Source: an uncultured Arcobacter sp. (lineage in GTDB: Bacteria; Campylobacterota; Campylobacteria; Campylobacterales; Arcobacteraceae). Taken from it: a DNA stretch of 9,101 nucleotides. Both the position numbers and the translations under genes were made by a program. Shown here one piece after another: positions 1-7,003 of this stretch (position 1 is its first letter; the number at the start of each line of letters is the position of its first letter). The stretch lies in NCBI GenBank assembly GCA_937860115.1, contig CALMBI010000145.1:1-9101 (forward strand), given 5' to 3'. Under the pieces are notes generated by a model, which worked only from the letters and a program-made list of their open reading frames with translations, did no database searches and had not been told where the DNA came from.

Positions 1-1
1 A

Positions 2-1507
2 ACAACAATCGTAAAAGAGGAAAGTTACTTTTTTGCTCTTTCAAAATACCAAGACAAACTTCTCAAACTCTATGAAGAAAATCCTTCATTTATCCTTCCA
101 AAAGCAAAAGCAAAAGAGATTGTAAATTTTGTAAGTGGTGGATTAAATGACCTATCAATTAGTAGAACTTCTTTTGATTGGGGTGTAAAACTTCCAGCTT
201 CTATGAATGATGATAAACATGTAATGTATGTTTGGCTCGATGCACTTTTAAACTATATCACAGCACTTGGATATGGAAATGATGAAAAAAATATGGAATT
301 TTGGCCAGCAAATATTCAGTTAGTTGGTAAAGATATCCTTAGATTTCATGCTATTTTTTGGCCAGCATTTTTGATGTCACTTGACCTTCCTATGCCAAAA
401 CATATAGCAGCTCATGGTTGGTGGACTAGAGATGGCGAGAAAATGTCTAAATCAAAAGGAAATGTCGTTGATCCAAAACAAATAGCTGATGCTTATGGAC
501 TTGATGCATTTCGATATTTTATGCTTAGAGAAGTACCATTTGGACAAGATGGAGATTTTTCACAAAGAGCTTTGATGGATAGAATCAACTCTGATCTTGG
601 AAATGATTTAGGAAATCTTCTTAATAGAATCATTGGAATGAGTGGAAAATATTTTGATTATGCGGTAACAAGCGCTGATGTTTTAGCGTTTCATCAAAAA
701 GAGATCGATGAAGTAAATAGTTTACTTAGCTCTAGTGAAGAGTATTTGTATCATCTTCAAATTAACAAAGCTTTAGAGGAGATTTGGAAAGTATTAACAA
801 TTGGAAACAAGGCGATTGGAGACTATGAACCATGGAATATGATGAAAGAGGGAAAAACGAAAGAAGCGATGGCTTTAGTTGCTCTTATCACCAATATTAT
901 GGCAAAAGTTGCAGTACTTCTAAAATCAGTTCTCCCATCAAAAGTGGCTGAGATTGAAAAATCACTTGGTATTACAATTGATACAGAATGCTATAATAAA
1001 CTTATCAAAAATAAAGAGCTTATTGGTAATACAACAATCACTAAAGTAGATGCTCTTTTCCCTAGAATTGAAGAGGAACTTATCCCAACGGCTGAGTCTC
1101 ACTCAACTGTAACTGAAAGTGCCGAAAAATCTTGCGAAACTCCAACCAAAGAACAAAAAATTGGAAAACAAGAGGATGCAAATCTTATCACGATTGATCA
1201 GTTTTTTGGTACAACTTTAAAAATAGGAACAATAGTAGAAGCAGAAGAAGTTCCAAAATCAGCAAAACTTTTAAAACTTCAAGTTGATCTTGGAGAAGGG
1301 AGTAATAGACAAATTTTAGCAGGTATCAAAGAGTATTATAGTGCTGAGTCTCTTATTGGAACACAAGCTTGTGTTGTAGCGAATCTAAAACCAGCTAAAC
1401 TTATGGGGATGGAGAGTGAAGGGATGTTGCTTGCTGCTAAAGATGAAAATGGACTTCATCTTTTAAGACCAGAAGCTCCTAAAAAATCTGGAACAAAAGT
1501 TAGCTAA
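2..1507 (+). CDS. metG: methionyl-tRNA synthetase, 5'-truncated by the window edge
   Basis: Charges tRNA-Met with methionine in the cytoplasm (class I aminoacyl-tRNA synthetase). The frame is open from base 2, and the residues upstream of the first in-frame ATG (203) are typical MetRS sequence (EESYFFALSKYQ, GGLNDLSISR), so that ATG is internal and the true start lies left of the window. About 501 residues are visible; the N-terminal part of the Rossmann domain with its HIGH-type motif is missing, roughly 150 residues by comparison with usual bacterial lengths. The KMSKS signature is at 440-454 (GEKMSKSKGNVVDP), followed by the anticodon-binding helical domain. A polar linker rich in S/T/E/K leads to a C-terminal EMAPII/Trbp111-like tRNA-binding domain from about 1190 to the stop (IDQFFGTTLKIGTI, MGMESEGMLLAA), as in dimeric MetRS enzymes. 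It is the first visible gene of a tight + strand cluster; the next start is 14 bp downstream. Identification is very secure. Confidence 0.97.
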   Translation, partial: TTIVKEESYFFALSKYQDKLLKLYEENPSFILPKAKAKEIVNFVSGGLNDLSISRTSFDWGVKLPASMNDDKHVMYVWLDALLNYITALGYGNDEKNMEFWPANIQLVGKDILRFHAIFWPAFLMSLDLPMPKHIAAHGWWTRDGEKMSKSKGNVVDPKQIADAYGLDAFRYFMLREVPFGQDGDFSQRALMDRINSDLGNDLGNLLNRIIGMSGKYFDYAVTSADVLAFHQKEIDEVNSLLSSSEEYLYHLQINKALEEIWKVLTIGNKAIGDYEPWNMMKEGKTKEAMALVALITNIMAKVAVLLKSVLPSKVAEIEKSLGITIDTECYNKLIKNKELIGNTTITKVDALFPRIEEELIPTAESHSTVTESAEKSCETPTKEQKIGKQEDANLITIDQFFGTTLKIGTIVEAEEVPKSAKLLKLQVDLGEGSNRQILAGIKEYYSAESLIGTQACVVANLKPAKLMGMESEGMLLAAKDENGLHLLRPEAPKKSGTKVS

Positions 1508-1521
1508 GAAGTAAGAAACAA

Positions 1522-2484
1522 GTGAAAATATCTTCTATCGTTGATATTACTGGGGGAAAATTAGTCAATTCCCCAGCCATCTCATTTATCACTCAAGCCC
1601 ATACGAATCTCAAAAAAGTCTCAGATGGAGATCTTTTTATCTCATCAAATATAAATGATATCAATGATGCTATCAAAAAAGGTGCATTTGGAATTATTTT
1701 TGATTTTGAGTTAGAGATTAGTCAAATCGATAATGAGATAGCTTGGATAAAAGTTGATAATATCGATTTAGCTATTACAAAACTTTTACGATTTAAGTTA
1801 GCAAATCTTCAACTAAAAAGCTTTCAAGTTGATTTTATAGCGTATGAATTTATCAATGTTTTAGCAAATAACAATAAAAATATCTATTTCTTAGATCAAC
1901 CTTCAAGTAGTTTAGAACTTCTTCAAAATATAGAAGAGAATGAGATTTTAGTCTCAGCAAATCATAGTTTTTTAGAAAAAATCTATCCAAAAAGCAAACC
2001 TCTTGAGATTGAAAATAGTGAATTTAAAAATCTTCTTATCCACTCAATATTTGAGACTTCATTTTTATTTCAAGATGAATATTTTTATAAAATTAGAGTA
2101 CCTTATATCTATCTCAATCACCTCTTAACAGTAAAAAAAATATTTGGACTTGAAACAATTGAATTTGGAAAACTCAAAAATCTCTCTTTTATGCAACCTA
2201 TTTTTATCAATAAACAAAATCAAATCGTAGATTACGGAAGATCAAATAGATTTATTCTCACTTGCGAACATGAAGAGATGAGTAAAATAGAGATCGATTT
2301 TATTAAAATTATATTCAAATATGGGAAAATGGATAGCTTTGATTGCTTTGAAAAAACAGAAAATGAGATCTTTTTATCTATTGTTACAACCAATGCTCAC
2401 TGCATCTATCTTATCAATACAACCAATAAAAATATTATTGATATTCTCAAAAAAAATGAAACAATGGAACAAACACTTTTTTAG
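1522..2484 (+). CDS. Mur ligase N-terminal-like protein lacking the ATP-binding motif (function unknown)
   Basis: 320 aa, GTG start chosen because the family-like N-terminus (MKISSIVDITGGKLV) begins there; the upstream purine-rich AAGAAG at 1506-1511 is only a weak ribosome binding site. Residues 1-92 follow the pattern of the MurE/MurF N-terminal UDP-substrate domain: an I..ITGGKLV opening, a KVSDGDLFIS segment like the family's RKV.PGDLFVA, then AIKKGAFGIIF and an AWIKVDNIDLAITKLL segment. After that, where a Mur ligase should show the GTNGKTT P-loop, there is none, and no Mur ATPase motif appears later. The total length is also well short of the usual roughly 450 aa. Residues 100-320 have no domain I can name; the VDYGRSNRF segment near 236-243 only loosely recalls the VDYAHTPD motif of Mur C-terminal domains. 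No signal peptide or membrane helix is evident. It ends directly against recO. A catalytically dead Mur-like protein is inferred; its role is unknown. Confidence 0.85.
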   Translation: MKISSIVDITGGKLVNSPAISFITQAHTNLKKVSDGDLFISSNINDINDAIKKGAFGIIFDFELEISQIDNEIAWIKVDNIDLAITKLLRFKLANLQLKSFQVDFIAYEFINVLANNNKNIYFLDQPSSSLELLQNIEENEILVSANHSFLEKIYPKSKPLEIENSEFKNLLIHSIFETSFLFQDEYFYKIRVPYIYLNHLLTVKKIFGLETIEFGKLKNLSFMQPIFINKQNQIVDYGRSNRFILTCEHEEMSKIEIDFIKIIFKYGKMDSFDCFEKTENEIFLSIVTTNAHCIYLINTTNKNIIDILKKNETMEQTLF

Positions 2485-3102
2485 ATGCAAGGCTATGTAC
2501 TCAATATCACAAAAGTACGTGATGAAGATTTAATAGTCACTATCTTAGGAGATAATCATGTCTATAGAGCCTATAGATTTTATGGTGCTAGGCACTCCCA
2601 TATTCATGTTGGATTTAAAATAGATTTTGAGCTTGAAGTCAATATCAAAAGCACTATTCCAAGACTTAAAGATGTGATCCAACTAGGATTTCCTTGGCTT
2701 CTAGATAGCAAAAAACTCTATCATTGGCAACTCTTCATCAAACTTTTTTATCACCATCTCAAAGATGTAGAGGAGATTGATGATTTTTATTTTCAACTTC
2801 TAGATCATTTGGTTGAGCGAATCACAAAACAAAATCCAAAAAGAGCTATTGTAGAGAGTTATGTCAAACTATGTGAATATGAGGGGAGACTTCACGATGA
2901 TTTTACTTGTCTTTTATGTGATCTTGAGATAGAAAATGAGATCTCAATTGTAAGAGGATTTCTCACAACTCATCCAACATGTAGTTATTCTAAAAGTTTT
3001 GATATCAAAAAAATCAAAGAGCTTTTTCACAACAAATCACTTATAGATTTTGATGAAGATGAAGTTGATTATTTTTGGAGTATCATAATGCAAGGACTTT
3101 AA
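2485..3102 (+). CDS. recO: DNA repair protein RecO, short Campylobacterota form
   Basis: RecO works with RecR (and RecF where present) to load RecA onto SSB-coated single-stranded DNA in recombinational repair and anneals complementary strands. The 205-aa product opens with MQGYVLNITKVRDEDLIVTIL, the start of the RecO OB-fold, followed by the RFYGARHSHIHVG segment; residues from about 80 onward form the helical C-terminal half. It is shorter than the roughly 240 aa of E. coli RecO, as is usual in this lineage. The zinc-binding region retains C142-x2-C145 and C166, but the position of the expected fourth cysteine is serine (CSYS, 166-169). The ATG immediately follows the TAG stop of the upstream gene with no spacer and only a weak GGAA upstream, which suggests translational coupling. 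The last codons contain the ribosome binding site of the next gene. Confidence 0.92.
   Translation: MQGYVLNITKVRDEDLIVTILGDNHVYRAYRFYGARHSHIHVGFKIDFELEVNIKSTIPRLKDVIQLGFPWLLDSKKLYHWQLFIKLFYHHLKDVEEIDDFYFQLLDHLVERITKQNPKRAIVESYVKLCEYEGRLHDDFTCLLCDLEIENEISIVRGFLTTHPTCSYSKSFDIKKIKELFHNKSLIDFDEDEVDYFWSIIMQGL
3092..3096 (+). promoter_or_regulatory. ribosome binding site of the bioF-type gene, inside the recO 3' end
   Basis: AAGGA lies 7 nt before the ATG at 3104 and overlaps the last codons of recO. It fixes the downstream start and makes coupled translation of the two genes likely. Confidence 0.7.
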
Positions 3103-3103
3103 A

Positions 3104-4222
3104 ATGGATAAATATGACTACTACGCAAAAGAATTGGAAGCTATAAAAAAATCAAATAGATTTCGAACTAGAAAACTCTACAATAATGATTTAATAGACT
3201 TTGCTTCAAACGATTATTTGGGCCTTGGAAACAAAAAAAAACTGTTTAAAAAAGCTTATAAACTTCTTCAAAAAGAGAATCACTTTGCTCCAAAATCATC
3301 ACTTTTAGTCAATGGTTATCATCCAATCCATCAAAAATTTGAAAAACTTTTAGCAAACACTAATGGTTTTGAAAAAGCAATTGTGATAGGAAATGGTTTT
3401 TTAGCCAATATTTCACTTATTGAAGGATTGGTACGAAAAAAAGATATCTTATTTATCGATGAAGAGTATCATGCAAGTGGTATGCTTGCTACAAAACTTG
3501 TTGATAATGTGACTTCATTTTTGCATAATAACTATGCTGATTTGGAAGAAAAAATCAAAAATTTTAGAGAAATGAACAAAAATGGAAGAATTATTATCGC
3601 TATAGAGGGTGTTTATTCTATGGGTGGTGATATTGCTCCAAAAGAGTTTGCCCTCCTTGCAGAACAATACAATGCCCTTTTAATCGTTGATGAGGCACAT
3701 AGCAGCGGAGTGATTGGAGATAATCTCCTTGGATGGTACGATTATCATAATATCAAAATTCAACCAAACCATATCAAAATGGGAACACTTGGAAAAGCGT
3801 ATGGGAGCTATGGTGCTTATATCTTAGCATCAAATCATATTATCACTTTTTTAGAAAATAGAGCAAAAGCGATCATCTATACAACAGCTCCTTCTTTATT
3901 TGATGTAACGCTTGGCTATGTAGCTCTTCAATATATCATTAAACACAAAGCAAAATTGCTCAAAAAAATAGCCTTGCGTACTCAGATCGTAGAAGATATT
4001 TTGGATATCACTCCATCTAGTCTTATCCTCCCAATCATTATCAACGACAATCAAAAAGTACTTAATATCCAAACTAAACTAACACATAGAGGTTTTGCGA
4101 TAGGTGCAATACGACAACCAACCGTACAAAAAGCGATTCTTAGAGTGATACTAAAACTTGATATCAAACCAAAAAAACTTCATAAACTACTTTTGTTCAT
4201 CAAAAATGAACTAAAAAACTGA
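3104..4222 (+). CDS. bioF: 8-amino-7-oxononanoate synthase-type PLP enzyme
   Basis: Alpha-oxoamine synthase family member of fold-type I PLP enzymes; BioF condenses pimeloyl-ACP (or -CoA) with alanine to give 8-amino-7-oxononanoate, the first committed step of biotin ring formation, in the cytoplasm. The 372-aa length is normal. Visible landmarks: FASNDYLGL (33-41), NGYHPIHQKFE (70-80), H123 in DEEYHAS (expected to stack on the PLP ring), VDEAHSSG with D196 and H199, and the TLGKAYGSYG motif with K231 as the PLP Schiff-base lysine. The C-terminal IRQPTV segment matches the family's R.PTV pattern. The substrate loop reads KSSLLVNGY where the best-known BioFs have a glycine-rich GGSR segment, so the related KBL (2-amino-3-ketobutyrate ligase) and other AOS enzymes cannot be excluded from sequence alone, though BioF is the best fit. 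No other biotin gene is in the window. The start is 1 bp after the recO stop; TGA stop. Confidence 0.9.
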   Translation: MDKYDYYAKELEAIKKSNRFRTRKLYNNDLIDFASNDYLGLGNKKKLFKKAYKLLQKENHFAPKSSLLVNGYHPIHQKFEKLLANTNGFEKAIVIGNGFLANISLIEGLVRKKDILFIDEEYHASGMLATKLVDNVTSFLHNNYADLEEKIKNFREMNKNGRIIIAIEGVYSMGGDIAPKEFALLAEQYNALLIVDEAHSSGVIGDNLLGWYDYHNIKIQPNHIKMGTLGKAYGSYGAYILASNHIITFLENRAKAIIYTTAPSLFDVTLGYVALQYIIKHKAKLLKKIALRTQIVEDILDITPSSLILPIIINDNQKVLNIQTKLTHRGFAIGAIRQPTVQKAILRVILKLDIKPKKLHKLLLFIKNELKN

Positions 4223-4275
4223 AACTTTTTAGAGAGAGAAAAAGAAGAATTTTAAGGAGATTTGTTGTCTTTTTG

Positions 4276-4295
4276 TAATACACTTTGTGTCATTA
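4276..4295. promoter_or_regulatory. imperfect inverted repeat in the bioF-kinase intergenic region (possible operator or weak terminator)
   Basis: TAATACAC (4276-4283) and GTGTCATTA (4287-4295) are inverted copies with a 3-nt TTT loop and one unpaired C at 4291. The element lies in the 102-bp gap between the bioF-type gene and the kinase. Its right end overlaps TATATT (4294-4299), which could serve as a -10 box for the kinase; no convincing -35 is seen, which is common in Campylobacterota promoters. The following tract is T-rich but interrupted by A, so a weak terminator for the upstream operon is the other reading. The sequence does not decide between the two. Confidence 0.3.
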
Positions 4296-4310
4296 TATTT
4301 TATTATTTTT

Positions 4311-4316
4311 AGAGGA
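4311..4316 (+). promoter_or_regulatory. ribosome binding site supporting the TTG start of the sensor kinase
   Basis: AGAGGA lies 8 nt upstream of the TTG at 4325. An in-frame TAG at 4310-4312 bounds the frame on its 5' side, so TTG 4325 is the only usable start that yields a complete signal peptide. The later ATG at 4451 has no comparable upstream site. Confidence 0.65.
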
Positions 4317-4324
4317 AATTTTAT

Positions 4325-6931
4325 TTGAAATACATCATTGTTTTATTTTTTAGTTTTCTATTTTTCAATATACAACTAGAAGCAAATACGGATACAAAAA
4401 TCAAACTACAACTTCAATGAAAATATCAGTTTCAGTTTGCTGGATTTATTATGGCAAAAGAGCTTGGATACTATAAAGAGAATGGTTTGGATGTTGAGAT
4501 ACTTGAGTACAACAATACAAATAGCATCAAAGATTTAGAAGATGGGAAAATCGATTTTGCTATCAATAACAGTTTATTAGCATATCATGATAAAAAATTA
4601 AACAAAGTCACCCTACTCGCTACTTATTTTCAAAGATCGCCACTTATTATCATTACACAACCACAGATCAAATCAGCACTTGATCTTAAAGAGAAAATAA
4701 TTATGATGAGTGAAAATAATCTTTACAATAGCTCGCTTTCGATTATGTTAGAATATTTTGGGATCAATACAACAAATGCCCATTTTATCCCACCTAGTTT
4801 TAATCTTGATGATTTTATCAACAAAAAAGTAGATGCATTTACAGGTTTTAGATCAAATGAACTTTTTGAGCTCAATCGTAGAGGTATCAAATACACTGTG
4901 ATTGATCCTGTTGAATATGGATTTTCAACAAACGCAATCAATCTTTTTACTTCTCATGAAAAAGTAAAAAACAATCCAGAACAAATCGAACACTTTTTAG
5001 AAGCTACAAAAAAAGGATGGATCTATGCACTTGATCATATTGAAGAGGTGGCAAAACTTATCCATGAAAAATATCAACCAAACAAATCTTTAGAAAATCT
5101 CATCTATGAGGGGAAAGTTACAAAAGAATTGATGTTGCTAGATCTTTATGAGATTGGTGCGATCAATCATACTTTTGTGTTAAAAACATTTGAGCAACTC
5201 AAACGTTCAAACAAAATAGATGCAAATGAAACCTCTGAATATATTATGCTCCAACAAAAAAATGAAAACGATATAAAAGATCTTTTCTTTCTAATTATTC
5301 ATAAACTATTACAAACACTCAATATTACAGTTGCGATCACATTACTTTTGATTATATTAGGACTTCTTTGGCTTAGAAGATATTGGCTTGATCGACTTCA
5401 AATTGAGATCGATAAACAAAATCTTATTCAAGAAAGATTTACATATGCTGTTGAGGGGAGTAATGATGGTTTATGGGATTGGAATATCAAAACAAATGAA
5501 GTCTATTATTCACCAAGATGGAAAGAGATCATTGGATATAAAAATAATGAGATAGAAAATCGTTTTGAGATATGGGAGAGACTTGTTCATCCAGATGATC
5601 TGCAACAAAGCTACAAACTAATAAGTGATCTCATCAATAGTGACAACAAAGAATTACAATTTAATATTAAATTTCGAATGCTTCATAAGGATGGACACTA
5701 TGTACCAATCCTTTCCCGTGCAAAAAAAATATATAATGAAAGGGATGAGCTTGTTAGACTTGTGGGAACCCATGTCGATCTTACTAAAATTGTTGCGATG
5801 GAAGATGCTTACAAAAGAGAACGTGACAAAAGTCAACTCTACCTTGATACAGCCGAAGTACTTTTGATTGCTTTTGATACAAAAGCAAATATAACTATGC
5901 TTAATAGAAAAGGTGAAGAGATTTTAGGCTTGAAAGAAGAAGAGATCTTAGGGAAAAATTGGCTTAGTTTGGATATCTTGAGTCATGAAATGAAAGAGTA
6001 TCTTGGAGGTTTTTTCGCAAATGTTGAATCACTAAGTGAACTTTCTCATAAAACAATGGAATACTCAGTTTTTAATAAAAATAAAGATGAGATTATTTTA
6101 AATATCAGAACTGCACTACTGTATGATGATAATAAGAATATCATAGGGGTCTTAAGCTCTGGTGTAGATATCACAAAACAGATCTCTACAGAAAAAGAGC
6201 TCCAAAAACAAACAGAACAACTCTATCGATCAGAAAAAATGATCGCTATGGGTGAAATGATAGGAAATATTGCCCATCAATGGAGACAACCTATTACAGT
6301 TATCAGTAGCCTTGCTAGTGCAATCTCTTTTAAACAAGAGTATAATAGATTAGATACAAGTGAGATTATTCCATTGATGGATCAGATAGTTGCACAAACA
6401 AATTATCTTTCAAATACAATAGATGATTTTAGAAACTTTATTAAAGGTGATAGCTCAGAAAATCTTATCAATATGGTGAATCTCTTTGATAAAACACTCT
6501 CAATCACAGCACCAAGTTTGCATAGTAACTATATAAATATGATAACGCAAATTGATCCAGATGCAAATGCTGTAATTCATGAAAATGAACTTATGCAAGC
6601 ACTTATCAATATTATTAACAACTCTAAAGACGTACTTATTGAAAATGATACAATAGAGGATAAATTGATTTTTATAGAAGTGCGTATGACGAAAGATCAT
6701 TGTGAAATCAAAATCAAAGATAATGGTGGAGGGATCAAACCAACAGCTATCAATAGACTTTTTGAGCCATACTTCACCACTAAACACCAATCCCAAGGAA
6801 CAGGCCTTGGACTATCGATGACACATAAAATCATCACAGAACTGCATCATGGGACGATAACTGCTTCCAATGTCACTTTTACATATCAAAACAGTGAATA
6901 CACTGGTGCTTGTTTTACTATATTGATTTAA
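4325..6931 (+). pseudogene. NMT1/THI5-domain PAS sensor histidine kinase, interrupted near its 5' end by an in-frame TGA
   Basis: Membrane sensor kinase of 868 codons if the TGA at 4418-4420 (codon 32) is read through; the uninterrupted part from ATG 4451 is 826 aa. Numbering from TTG 4325: signal peptide 1-20 ending LEA, then an NMT1/THI5 (SsuA-like) periplasmic binding domain to about 310 (KLQLQ-stop-KYQFQFAGFIMAKELGYYKENGLDVEI). A TM helix lies at about 333-350. PAS 1 spans about 372-487 (GLWDWN, HPDD) and PAS 2 about 503-618, followed by a short coiled linker. HisKA follows with H651 in GNIAHQWRQP (codon 6275-6277). HATPase shows the N-box LINIINNSKD, the G1 box DNGGGI (799-804), the F-box FEPYF and the G2 box GTGLGLS. 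It should autophosphorylate on binding a small ligand. Related domains bind pyrimidine thiamine precursors, sulfonates or nitrate; the ligand here is unknown. No permease, ATPase or response regulator is adjacent. Starting at ATG 4451 would lose the export signal and first strand of the binding domain. Everything after the TGA looks under normal constraint, so the lesion is recent, an error, or tolerated. Confidence 0.85.
4418..4420 (+). other. in-frame TGA at a conserved tryptophan position of the sensor kinase
   Basis: The frame from TTG 4325 reads KLQLQ, then TGA, then KYQFQFAGF. NMT1-type binding domains fused to sensors in this group typically read LQLQWKHQFQFAG, so a single G-to-A change of TGG explains the stop. 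The frame is unchanged on both sides, so this is a point nonsense change rather than an indel. The stop is followed by A, a context in which UGA is comparatively leaky in bacteria. Confidence 0.85.
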
Positions 6932-6969
6932 TACATTTTGCTTTTGAGAGTTAAAAACTAGATACGTAT

Positions 6970-6996
6970 AAGAACTCTTTTGTTAAAAGAGTTCTT
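6970..6996. terminator. bidirectional hairpin terminator between the sensor kinase and pglB
   Basis: A perfect 12-bp inverted repeat, AAGAACTCTTTT (6970-6981) and AAAAGAGTTCTT (6985-6996), encloses a GTT loop. It starts 38 bp after the kinase stop and lies 7 bp past the pglB stop on the other strand. Convergent placement suggests it ends both transcripts. The U-tracts are short on both sides (TTCTTT then A on +; TTCTTA on -), so efficiency is uncertain. Confidence 0.65.
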
Positions 6997-7003
6997 TAAA
7001 AGA

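Noticed and set aside
2321..2533. Overlapping + strand open frame spanning the Mur-like/recO junction
   Set aside because: It lies out of frame across two well-supported genes, and its composition looks like a frame-shifted reading of them.
4225..4244. CTTTTT / AAAAAG pairing just after the bioF-type gene as its terminator
   Set aside because: Only six pairs, five of them A-T, with an 8-nt loop and no following T-run; too weak to call.
4265..4312. Tiny TTG-initiated frame of 15 codons behind an AAGGAG sequence (4254-4259)
   Set aside because: The encoded peptide is low-complexity and hydrophobic, with no similarity I recognise. The gap is A/G- and T-rich, so a chance SD-like match is likely.
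4418..4450. TGA in the kinase as a selenocysteine codon or as evidence for a genetic code with TGA = Trp
   Set aside because: The position is a conserved Trp, not a Cys/Sec site, and only a few weak pairs can form just downstream, so there is no SECIS-like hairpin. The bioF-type gene ends in TGA at its expected C-terminus, and other tryptophans I checked use TGG, so the standard code holds.
6500..6796. - strand open frame antisense to the kinase ATPase domain (and similar ones at 4723-4941 and 5654-5836)
   Set aside because: They are antisense shadows of strongly conserved kinase sequence, with no recognisable domain or ribosome binding site.
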